Below, piece by piece: positions 7,484 to 14,290 of a stretch of 19,442 nucleotides of DNA. The stretch's first letter is position 1. Every line of letters starts with the position of its first letter. The stretch is from Acidiferrobacter sp. (GTDB lineage Bacteria > Pseudomonadota > Gammaproteobacteria > Arenicellales > UBA868): positions 1 through 19,442 of the forward strand of contig NZKZ01000166.1 of the NCBI GenBank assembly GCA_002694065.1, read 5' to 3'. The notes under the pieces are model-generated. The model searched no databases. It was given only the letters and a program-made list of their open reading frames with translations, and was not told the DNA's origin. The position numbers and the translations under genes are program-made.

Positions 7484-7963
7484 ATCCTTTGATTACTCCA
7501 TACTTCGTTTCCGCTTTTCGGGAACAGCGACTGTCGCCTTAATCTCACGCCTGCCCGGTTTCTCGGCCAGATCTGGCGCTTCTGCCAGGGACATAAGAAT
7601 AGTCCGGTTCGATCACACGGCATTTGGTCTCACCTACAGCATAAAGGTATCATTCTTCGAGCGGGTGGCGGTATTATGTGTGATTCCGTGAGTCTCAATT
7701 GCCGACTTACCTGCAACGGCGCGATCTCGCTTCGCAGCCGACACGAGTCAATCAGCATCTACACTGCTAACACCGAAGAATATTCTTCCGACACAAAGCA
7801 CCCAGAAAGCGCTAGCTGACTTAACAATATGCTCCCAGAACACGAATCCTGTGACCCACTTACGGGTGTCGTCACAAATCCCAGCGCGTTGTTAGCGTCG
7901 GTTTACGCTCAACGTTCACATGAAAATCGCCCGCCTGCAGCCTCGGGAGCGTAATTAGAGACC
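7484..7963. promoter_or_regulatory. Divergent 480-bp regulatory region between the ligase operon and the AOR-tetR-box operon
   Basis: No convincing gene lies in this stretch, which must hold the start signals for both divergent transcription units. Visible elements include a 12-bp palindrome GCCAGATCTGGC (7566-7577) in the leader of the minus-strand operon and a 14-bp palindrome (7775-7788). There is also a nested inverted repeat GTGAC...GTCAC with ACCC...GGGT inside it (7851-7875). Two partial matches to the TetR operator half-site of 10396-10413 occur: CGGTATT at 7669-7675 and GTCGGTTT at 7897-7904. A possible minus-strand -10 (CATAAT, complement of 7673-7678) overlaps the first of these. 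Promoter assignments are tentative. Confidence 0.6.
7775..7788. promoter_or_regulatory. 14-bp perfect palindrome, candidate operator
   Basis: GAAGAATATTCTTC is a perfect palindrome in the middle of the divergent region. An 8-base half-site, CGAAGAAT, occurs at its left edge (7774-7781) and again on the minus strand at 7652-7659, about 120 bp away. The sequence is unrelated to the TetR operator at 10396-10413, so it would need another regulator. The regulator is unknown, and chance cannot be excluded. Confidence 0.4.
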
Positions 7964-10189
7964 ATGATCAGCACCCAGGAGAAGGTAGAGCGCCTATGCG
8001 AACGCGCTTTCGATGAACCACAATTTGCAACGCAAGGCGCAGTGCTATTTGTCGATCTTGAGCGTCGTGAAACCCGTCGGGTGTTTCTGCCAAGGGAAAT
8101 CTTTCAGAATTTCCTGGGGGGCCGAGGCGCCAACATGGCCCTTTTGTATAACCTGCTACCTGAAGGATTGGATCCGCTAGACCCACAAGTGCCGCTGATC
8201 TTCGGCGCCGGTGTGCTGACCTCGTTAATCCCTGGAGCCCCCCGAGGCAACGTCAGCGGCGTGGCTCCAGACAGTGACGCTATTCTCGACAGCAACGCTG
8301 GCGACTATTTCCCATCATTTTTACGCCGCCAAGGTATCGACCATATTGTGCTTTACGGGCGGGCGCCGGGTTGGACGCTACTCAAACTGGACCAGGGTGA
8401 AGTCGAATTTCTGGATGCCTCCGACTACCAAGGTCTGGATAACATTGCTCTCACCTCCACAATTGAGCGGGATTTCGAATGCCAGGAAGGCCGGGATATG
8501 GCAATGGCCCGGATTACCCGGGCAGGCGAAAACCTTGTCTTGAGCGCCGGGATTATGGCGGGGCCCAAGTCCATTTGGGCGCGTGGCGGTGCAGGCGCCA
8601 AGATGGGTGCCTTGGGGCTGAAGGCAATTCTGCTCCTCGGTCGGCCCGCTGTCGTTCCGGTGGAAGACGACTATCGAGCCGAGAGTAAAGCGATCGGCCG
8701 AAAGATATTGGGCACCAGTGTGACCCGTAAAGTACTAAAGAAAGTTGGCACACCGTTTCTCTACAAACCAAGCCGGATACTGGGAGCGTTGGGTGTTCTC
8801 AATAATCAGCGGACGGGCTGGCGTGAAACGCTTGATGCAGAGAACTTCGACGCTTACCGCGACGGGATGGCTGGATGCTACAAGTGTCCGGTGTACTGTC
8901 GTGCGCGCAACCGACTACCCTCCTCACCCGAGAACGGGACAGGGCAAGAAGAGCAAGATAAGTGGTCCCACGGCGATGGCCCGGAATATGTCACGCTCGG
9001 CAAGTTCGGCCCAGGCCTGGGGATCGATCAGCCCGAACAAGTGATCCGTTTCAACAATATGCTCAACGATCTCGGCCTGGATTCAGCCAGCACCGGAAGC
9101 GCTATCGCCTGGGCCATGGAACTTTACCAACGCGGTCTGATCACGGCCCAGGATACCGGTGGCCTAGAGTTAAATTGGGGTGACGCGGAACTCATTGAGA
9201 ACCTGCTGCTCCTTATCGTTGAACGACGTGGTTTTGGCGATACTCTCGCAGACTCAGGAAAGGCGGTAACGCGCGGCAAATATCCAGCAGCAGCGCTGGA
9301 CTACCGTATGGCATCAAAGGGGTTATTCCAGTCGGATCCCCATGATGCGCGCATCATTAAAGCCTTCGCGCTGGGGCTGGCAGTGGCCACACGCGGCATG
9401 GATCATCTGCGGAACCGGGTGACACTCGAAATCAATGCCAGCATCAATGACGACCCCCAGTTTAAGCAAGAACTGTACAGCGGCGAGGTTGCCGCTGAGC
9501 CAACAGCCTACGAGGGCAAGGAACATGCCGTAGCCCGCTGTGAACGTGTCTATGCCAGCGGGGATGCCGTAGGGATGTGCCGCTTCAATACCTGGTTGTT
9601 CAATTCACCCAGCCTGCCGGACTGTAATGACTTTGCCGTTCAACTCCAACGGCTCACCGGAGTTGATATGGCACCGGAGAAGGTGGAAGCCGCCGGGGCA
9701 AATATCAATGGCTTGGAGCGACTGCTCAATCACCGTCTTGGCCTGGGAGCGACCGACGACACCCTTCCAAAACGCTGGTTTCAGGAAGGCACCAGTGAGG
9801 GTCCTTATGAGGGAGAGCGACTGGACCCGGTTGAATTTGAGGCGCTTAAAGGTCGTTTTTACAAGATCTCGGGTCTCACCGAGTCAGGAATCCCGCAACC
9901 GAAATGGCGTGAGGACTTGGTCCGCGCCGTTACTGGCTTTGCAGTCACTGTTGATTTTCCCCGAGAAGCGGACCAGCCAGCTGAAACCGTATTACTCGAA
10001 GCCCCGGTAGCAGACCTTGCCGAACTACGTGGTGCCCTGGTCCAACACCACCCCTACCTTGCTGACCGACTTGACCGGGAGTTGTCTATGGCGGTGCTCA
10101 ACGGCGCGACGATCCTTTCCGGAGAACAGGCAACGCCTGTACGCGATGGCGACCGTATCTCCTTCATCACCGCCATCAGCGGCGGGTAA
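7964..10189 (+). CDS. Aldehyde ferredoxin oxidoreductase family protein with fused C-terminal MoaD/ThiS-like domain
   Basis: The 741-residue protein has the two-part AOR core (W/Mo-bispterin plus one [4Fe-4S] cluster). The N-terminal domain shows FLGGRGANMALLYNLLP (50-66), IPGAPRGNVSGVAPDS (89-104) and AGPKSIWARGGAGAKMGALG (199-218), as in AOR enzymes. Cluster cysteines are visible as C-x2-C-x3-C (Cys305, Cys308, Cys312) plus Cys539 in DAVGMC, the family's D-x-x-G-x-C motif. About residues 655-741 form an extra ubiquitin-like beta-grasp domain. It ends PVRDGDRISFITAISGG, as in MoaD/ThiS sulfur carriers, with Gly-Gly at the very end. AOR enzymes oxidise aldehydes to acids with ferredoxin as acceptor; Aromatoleum forms act on benzaldehyde and phenylacetaldehyde. 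BamB of benzoyl-CoA reductase belongs to the same superfamily, but no Bam partners are present. No ferredoxin gene is adjacent. The substrate is unknown; an aromatic aldehyde is the simplest guess. Confidence 0.9.
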   Translation: MISTQEKVERLCERAFDEPQFATQGAVLFVDLERRETRRVFLPREIFQNFLGGRGANMALLYNLLPEGLDPLDPQVPLIFGAGVLTSLIPGAPRGNVSGVAPDSDAILDSNAGDYFPSFLRRQGIDHIVLYGRAPGWTLLKLDQGEVEFLDASDYQGLDNIALTSTIERDFECQEGRDMAMARITRAGENLVLSAGIMAGPKSIWARGGAGAKMGALGLKAILLLGRPAVVPVEDDYRAESKAIGRKILGTSVTRKVLKKVGTPFLYKPSRILGALGVLNNQRTGWRETLDAENFDAYRDGMAGCYKCPVYCRARNRLPSSPENGTGQEEQDKWSHGDGPEYVTLGKFGPGLGIDQPEQVIRFNNMLNDLGLDSASTGSAIAWAMELYQRGLITAQDTGGLELNWGDAELIENLLLLIVERRGFGDTLADSGKAVTRGKYPAAALDYRMASKGLFQSDPHDARIIKAFALGLAVATRGMDHLRNRVTLEINASINDDPQFKQELYSGEVAAEPTAYEGKEHAVARCERVYASGDAVGMCRFNTWLFNSPSLPDCNDFAVQLQRLTGVDMAPEKVEAAGANINGLERLLNHRLGLGATDDTLPKRWFQEGTSEGPYEGERLDPVEFEALKGRFYKISGLTESGIPQPKWREDLVRAVTGFAVTVDFPREADQPAETVLLEAPVADLAELRGALVQHHPYLADRLDRELSMAVLNGATILSGEQATPVRDGDRISFITAISGG

Positions 10190-10260
10190 CCGTACCCCAC
10201 CCAACGCTGGCTATTCTCCATCCGAACCGATCAAATCTCCTCCTGATTCCCTAGCTGTGG

Positions 10261-10312
10261 CATCTTGCCCTGCACCACTGGCATTTCTGCCATTGGGCGA
10301 CATAGCAAGATG
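10261..10312 (+). terminator. Long nested hairpin between AOR and tetR (possible terminator or RNA-processing element)
   Basis: An outer 8-bp perfect stem, CATCTTGC (10261-10268) with GCAAGATG (10305-10312), encloses an inner stem. The inner stem is TGGCA (10279-10283) with TGCCA (10288-10292), extended by CCA/TGG across one mismatch. No T run follows on either strand, so classical Rho-independent termination is doubtful. It may separate AOR transcripts from tetR-boxCB transcripts or stabilise the AOR mRNA end. Confidence 0.4.
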
Positions 10313-10368
10313 AGGATCAAAGGGTTCAGCACATCCCCACCGCGCCGAACCTGACAGCAAAAAGCAGT

Positions 10369-10397
10369 TTGCGGTCATTCAGGGTATCTTCTAAAAT
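10369..10397 (+). promoter_or_regulatory. Probable sigma-70 promoter of tetR
   Basis: TTGCGG (10369-10374) and TAAAAT (10392-10397) are separated by exactly 17 bp, fitting -35 and -10 boxes. Transcription would start near 10404, inside the TetR operator and about 24 bp before the ATG. This allows simple repression by the encoded regulator. Confidence 0.65.
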
Positions 10398-10413
10398 ACC
10401 GACCAGTCGGTAT
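10396..10413. promoter_or_regulatory. TetR-family operator overlapping the tetR promoter
   Basis: ATACCGACCAGTCGGTAT is a perfect inverted repeat of 8 bp with a 2-bp spacer. It overlaps the end of the -10 box and the probable transcription start. Its core, ACCGAC-N2-GTCGGT, is the form bound by many TetR regulators. Its position 14 bp before the regulator's own ATG points to autorepression, with boxC and boxB probably co-regulated downstream. The binding claim is inference. Confidence 0.75.
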
Positions 10414-10427
10414 GTTATCAATCAAGA

Positions 10428-11015
10428 ATGGCAAACACCCCGCATCCAACCGCCGAGCGCATCCATCAGGTCGCCCGTCGACTTTTTGTCAAGCGCAGCT
10501 ACTCGGATGTCACGATGGACGAGATCGCTGTTAAGGCACAGATCACCAAAGGTGCCCTCTACCATCATTTCAAGAGCAAAGAAGCTTTGTATCTCGCCAT
10601 GATGGAGGCCGACCTGTCGGAGAAACAGGGTCTATTCAACAAGGCGGTGACGACTGGCGGCTCTGCCCAACAACGCCTCGAAATACTGACCAGGACATTT
10701 CTTGATTTGAGCGTGGAAAAAAAGCGCATATCCGGACTCATTCGACGGGACATCAACACGATCAGCCTTAAAGCGCGAACACGATTACTTGAGATGTATC
10801 AAGAAGCTCTGCCCAGCCAGGTGCAATCCATCATTGAGGAAGGTATTGCCGAAGGTGAGATTCGTCCCGTGGACGCACGTTTACTGTCATTTTCATTCAT
10901 CAGTCTCGTTGAACACACCATCAGTCAGCATGGCACACGAACCTTGAAAGACAATGATGAGAAGATTCAATTCGTGATAGGTCTTCTATTCAACGGCATC
11001 GCTGCCAAAAAATAA
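10428..11015 (+). CDS. TetR/AcrR-family transcriptional regulator of the aromatic (box) cluster
   Basis: The 195-residue length is typical for the family. Residues 9-55 form the TetR DNA-binding domain: helix 1 in AERIHQVARRLF, then VTMDEIAVKAQITKGALYHHF, the classical helix-turn-helix. The C-terminal two thirds is the usual all-helical ligand-binding and dimerisation part and has no specific signature. The gene lies between AOR and boxC on the same strand, and boxC follows after 31 bp. Its promoter is overlapped by an 18-bp perfect TetR-type operator, so it likely represses itself and the downstream box genes until an effector binds. In many aromatic pathways that effector is the aryl-CoA. 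Classical box clusters are instead controlled by BoxR, an XRE/shikimate-kinase-like protein, which is not seen here. The effector is unknown. Confidence 0.92.
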   Translation: MANTPHPTAERIHQVARRLFVKRSYSDVTMDEIAVKAQITKGALYHHFKSKEALYLAMMEADLSEKQGLFNKAVTTGGSAQQRLEILTRTFLDLSVEKKRISGLIRRDINTISLKARTRLLEMYQEALPSQVQSIIEEGIAEGEIRPVDARLLSFSFISLVEHTISQHGTRTLKDNDEKIQFVIGLLFNGIAAKK

Positions 11016-11046
11016 CAGCCAATCAATCCGGGGAGAGAGTAGCAGG

Positions 11047-12696
11047 ATGGTCATAGATTTCGAGACGAATCCTTCGCAATATCAGCACTGGCGAATGGAA
11101 TTTAGGGGACGGGTTGCCTATCTGACGCTAGACGTCAGGGAAGATGCCCCTCTCAGTTCGGGGTATGAATTGAAGCTTAACTCTTATGATCTTGGGGTTG
11201 ATATTGAACTCTATGACGCCGTTCAGAGATTGCGTTTTGAGCACCCGCAAATCCACACTGTCGTGCTCCAGTCTGGCAAAGATCGGATCTTTTGCGCAGG
11301 AGCCAATATCCGCATGCTCGCGTCGGCCGACCACGGTTTCAAAGTCAACTTCTGCAAATTCACCAACGAAACCCGCAATGCGATCGAAGATGCCAGCGCC
11401 CAGTCCGGTCAGAGATACATCAGCGTAATCGAAGGTGTCTGCGCAGGCGGTGGATATGAGTTGGCTCTAGCAACAGACTACATCATCCTGGCAGATGATG
11501 GCTCTGCCGCAGTCTCTCTTCCAGAAGTGCCTCTGCTGGCGGTCCTCCCGGGAACCGGCGGTCTCACCCGGCTGACTGACAAACGCCGTGTTCGGCGGGA
11601 TCGGGCAGATATCTTTGCTACGCTGACCGAGGGGGTGAAAGGAGAAAGAGCACTAGAGTGGGGATTGGTCGATCGGATCTGCCCGAGCTCAGACCTGCAA
11701 AACGTCATCGATGAAACGATACAGAAGTTAGCAGCCGAATTGCCCTGCAAAGCCGACGCTTCCGGGATCACCCTTACCCCCTTACAACGTACTCAGGAAG
11801 GGGATACGCTAAATTACAGCACGCTATCGACAGTGATTGACCGGTCCAAGGCAACCGCCACCATCACGCTTAGGGCACCAAGTGGCCTGCCTCAGGAGCA
11901 CCCCGATCTGTTCACTGCCGAGGGTGCCGAAAACTGGCTGCTTTGTTGCGCGAGAGAGCTCGACGACTGCCTGTTGCATCTTCGCTTTAACGAGCCGCAG
12001 ATTGGTGTTCTGATGTTCGCGAGCACTGGGGACATCGAACACGTTACCCGATATGACCGCTTGATCCAGGATCAGCCGGATCACTGGCTTGCGACTGAAA
12101 TCCAACTCTATTGGAAACGGGTGCTGAAGCGACTTGACCTGACTTCCCGTTCCCTGGTCGCACTGATTGAACCTGGAAGCTGCTTTTCAGGCGTTCTCGC
12201 CGAGATCGTTTTTGCCTGTGATCGTAGTTACATGATGATCGACGACGATGGGGAGTCCCAACAAACCGCTTCTCTCATTATCAGCGCGAACAATTTCGAT
12301 GCTTTCCCCATGAGCAATGGTCTCAGTCGACTCCAAACCCGATTTGCGGCTGATGCAAAAGCGCTTGATCCTATTCGCTCTCAACTGGATACCGCTCTCG
12401 ATCCGCAACAATGTGAGCGTCTCGGTCTGGTCACTTATGTGCTCGATGAAATTGACTGGGATGACGAAATCAGAGTCTTTCTTGAAGAGCGGGCCTCATT
12501 CTCTCCTGATGCCATGACCGCCATGGAGGCCAACCTCCGCTTTGCGGGACCGGAAACCATGGAAACCAAAATCTTCGGTCGATTGAGCGCCTGGCAGAAC
12601 TGGATCTTTCAGCGACCCAATGCCGCGGGAGAACAAGGCGCATTACGACGCTATGGCAGCGGCCAGCAAGGCAACTTTGACAAGGCTCGGACCTAG
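11047..12696 (+). CDS. boxC: Benzoyl-CoA-dihydrodiol lyase (2,3-epoxybenzoyl-CoA dihydrolase) BoxC
   Basis: The 549-residue protein belongs to the enoyl-CoA hydratase (crotonase) superfamily but is about twice the usual length, as expected of BoxC. The first half holds the crotonase core: oxyanion-hole segment FCAGANIRML (82-91), VCAGGGYELALATD (131-144) and LPEVPLLAVLPGTGGLTRL (158-176). The second half (about 260-549) is the degenerate crotonase-like C-terminal part typical of BoxC. BoxC hydrolytically opens 2,3-epoxybenzoyl-CoA to 3,4-dehydroadipyl-CoA semialdehyde with release of formate, in the cytoplasm. A purine-rich GGGAGAGAG stretch and an AGCAGG immediately before the ATG serve as ribosome binding site. 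boxB follows after 38 bp, so the two pathway-defining enzymes are almost certainly co-transcribed. Confidence 0.95.
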   Translation: MVIDFETNPSQYQHWRMEFRGRVAYLTLDVREDAPLSSGYELKLNSYDLGVDIELYDAVQRLRFEHPQIHTVVLQSGKDRIFCAGANIRMLASADHGFKVNFCKFTNETRNAIEDASAQSGQRYISVIEGVCAGGGYELALATDYIILADDGSAAVSLPEVPLLAVLPGTGGLTRLTDKRRVRRDRADIFATLTEGVKGERALEWGLVDRICPSSDLQNVIDETIQKLAAELPCKADASGITLTPLQRTQEGDTLNYSTLSTVIDRSKATATITLRAPSGLPQEHPDLFTAEGAENWLLCCARELDDCLLHLRFNEPQIGVLMFASTGDIEHVTRYDRLIQDQPDHWLATEIQLYWKRVLKRLDLTSRSLVALIEPGSCFSGVLAEIVFACDRSYMMIDDDGESQQTASLIISANNFDAFPMSNGLSRLQTRFAADAKALDPIRSQLDTALDPQQCERLGLVTYVLDEIDWDDEIRVFLEERASFSPDAMTAMEANLRFAGPETMETKIFGRLSAWQNWIFQRPNAAGEQGALRRYGSGQQGNFDKART

Positions 12697-12721
12697 CCAG
12701 CGAACACCCTGATCTTTTGAC

Positions 12722-12725
12722 GGAG
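12722..12725 (+). promoter_or_regulatory. Ribosome binding site that decides the boxB start
   Basis: GGAG lies nine bases before the ATG at 12735. The frame is also open to a TTG at 12717, but that codon would put the GGAG inside the gene and has no comparable signal before it. The ATG is therefore the better start. Confidence 0.7.
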
Positions 12726-12734
12726 ATTTACCTG

Positions 12735-14183
12735 ATGAGTCAATCCACCCATGTCGCCTATGACACCCTTATTCCCAATAACGTAGGTCTGTCGTCTGAC
12801 AGAAAAGTGCTTAAAGCGCTGGAGCGGTGGCATCCAAAGTTTCTCGACTGGTGGACACAGATGGGACCAGATGGGTTTCAGGAATTTCCCGTTTATCTGC
12901 GTACCGCAATCAGTGTCGAGAGAGAAGGCTGGGCACAGTTTGGATATGTCAAGATGCCCGACTATCGATGGGGAATTCTGCTTGCGCCAGCCATTGAGGG
13001 CCGCACCATCGGGTTTGGCGCACACAAAGGGGAGCCCGTCTGGCAGGAAGTCCCGGGAGAATATCGGTCAATGCTGAGACGCCTGATTGTGATCCAGGGT
13101 GATACCGAACCCGCATCAGTCGAACAGCAACGCTTCCTTGGCAATACCGCACCCTCCCTGTATGACATGCGCAACACATTTCAGGTAAACGTGGAGGAGG
13201 CTCGCCACCTTTGGGCGATGGTCTACCTGTTACAGAAGTACTTTGGGCGTGATGGGCGCGAGGAAGCCCAGGAACTGCTGCGCAGAAAATCAGGTGATGG
13301 AGATGCACCGCGTCTTCTGGGAGCTTTCAATGAGCAGACCCCGGATTGGCTGTCTTTTTTCATGTTTACCTTCTTTACCGATCGCGACGGAAAGATGCAG
13401 CTAGAAAGTCTCGCTCAATCTGGGTTTGACCCACTCGCGAGAACCACTCGTTTTATGCTGACCGAAGAAGCGCACCACATGTTCGTCGGTCAAAGTGGTG
13501 TGGCCCGCGTTCTTCAAAAGACATGTGACCTGATGCGGGCTAACCGCATTGAGGATCCTCATGAGGCAGAAAGGATTCGTGGGCTTGGCGTAATTGACCT
13601 ACCCTTGATACAGAGAAAACTGAACTTTCATTTTTCTGTTTCACTGGATCTATTCGGGTCAGAACTCTCAACCAATGCCGCCAATTTCTTCAATTCGGGA
13701 CTGAAAGGACGCTATAGGGAATCAGAGATTGATGATGATCATCGACTTGTCGACGATCTGTATCCAGTATCAAAGATCGTAGAGGGCCGGATCGACACGG
13801 TAGAGGCCCCCGCCCTGCCAGCCCTGAATATGCGGTTGCGCGATGACTATGTACGCGAATGCGCCCGCGGCGTAGAACGCTGGAACCGGGTGATAGAAAA
13901 GGCTGGAGTCGACTTTCGACTAACACTCCCTCACGTAGCCTTTAACCGGGCAATAGGGGAATTTGCCTCTATCAATGCTGCGCCGGATGGTCAACTGCTG
14001 GAGGATCCAGCCTGGCTCGCGCAGCGCGACCATTTTCTCCCTACGGCAGACGACGGCACTTATCTGCAGAGCCTGATGCAGCCAGTTCGAGAAGCAGGAA
14101 AATATGCATCCTGGATTGCTCCACCGGCAAGGCCGATAGACAACCAACCTGAAGATTTTGAATACGTGCAAATTCCAAGCTGA
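12735..14183 (+). CDS. boxB: Benzoyl-CoA 2,3-epoxidase, di-iron oxygenase component BoxB
   Basis: From the ATG at 12735 the product has 482 residues, close to known BoxB proteins. It is a class-I di-iron monooxygenase component that epoxidises benzoyl-CoA to 2,3-epoxybenzoyl-CoA. The iron ligands are all visible: Glu125 (GDTEPAS), Glu155 and His158 (VEEARHL), Asp216 (FFTDRDG), and Glu245 and His248 (TEEAHHM). They sit five positions after the ligands I recall for the Azoarcus evansii structure. The enzyme needs electrons from the reductase BoxA, an iron-sulfur flavoprotein, but no boxA is found in the window. boxB follows boxC closely and is probably its operon partner under TetR control. No truncation or frameshift is seen. 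Confidence 0.96.
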   Translation: MSQSTHVAYDTLIPNNVGLSSDRKVLKALERWHPKFLDWWTQMGPDGFQEFPVYLRTAISVEREGWAQFGYVKMPDYRWGILLAPAIEGRTIGFGAHKGEPVWQEVPGEYRSMLRRLIVIQGDTEPASVEQQRFLGNTAPSLYDMRNTFQVNVEEARHLWAMVYLLQKYFGRDGREEAQELLRRKSGDGDAPRLLGAFNEQTPDWLSFFMFTFFTDRDGKMQLESLAQSGFDPLARTTRFMLTEEAHHMFVGQSGVARVLQKTCDLMRANRIEDPHEAERIRGLGVIDLPLIQRKLNFHFSVSLDLFGSELSTNAANFFNSGLKGRYRESEIDDDHRLVDDLYPVSKIVEGRIDTVEAPALPALNMRLRDDYVRECARGVERWNRVIEKAGVDFRLTLPHVAFNRAIGEFASINAAPDGQLLEDPAWLAQRDHFLPTADDGTYLQSLMQPVREAGKYASWIAPPARPIDNQPEDFEYVQIPS

Positions 14184-14290
14184 GCCACTCACGGCGCGCA
14201 GAGCATAACCTGACCCACGATGATCCCCAAGAAGCGCTTCTCCCTTTTTGAATCGGGTTTCCTGAAAGCGCTGAAGCGTCGGCTATAAAG
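14184..14290 (+). other. Gap after boxB with a weak terminator-like palindrome
   Basis: This 107-bp gap contains the 12-bp palindrome AGAAGCGCTTCT (14230-14241), followed by CCCTTTTTG. As a hairpin it would have only a 4-bp stem, so it is a poor Rho-independent terminator, but it may mark the end of the box operon. No clear promoter for the next gene was recognised. Confidence 0.35.

Larger units (their letters stand above)
10190..10427. other. Intergenic region between AOR and tetR with a long hairpin and the tetR promoter/operator
   Basis: These 238 bp contain no supported gene. The first half has a 52-base imperfect hairpin (10261-10312, listed separately). The last 60 bases carry the tetR promoter and operator. 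A ferredoxin-type AOR partner subunit was looked for here and is absent. Confidence 0.6.

Noticed and set aside
7851..7875. Nested inverted repeat GTGAC/GTCAC with ACCC/GGGT upstream of AOR, considered as a riboswitch or cofactor-sensing element.
   Set aside because: Too short and simple for a known Moco/W-cofactor riboswitch, and no further conserved helices were recognised.
7829..7954. A 41-codon ORF (ATG at 7829, TAA at 7952-7954) ending 9 bases before the AOR start, a possible leader peptide.
   Set aside because: It has no Shine-Dalgarno, its composition gives no recognisable protein, and short open frames of this length are expected by chance.
7964..10189. Reading the AOR protein as BamB, the active-site subunit of class II benzoyl-CoA reductase.
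   Set aside because: BamB belongs to the same superfamily, but no BamC-I partner genes are present and the neighbours are oxygen-dependent BoxB and BoxC; kept only as an alternative.
10017..10313. A 98-codon open frame across the AOR end and the following gap.
   Set aside because: It overlaps the conserved MoaD-like end of AOR in another frame and has no ribosome site or recognisable product.
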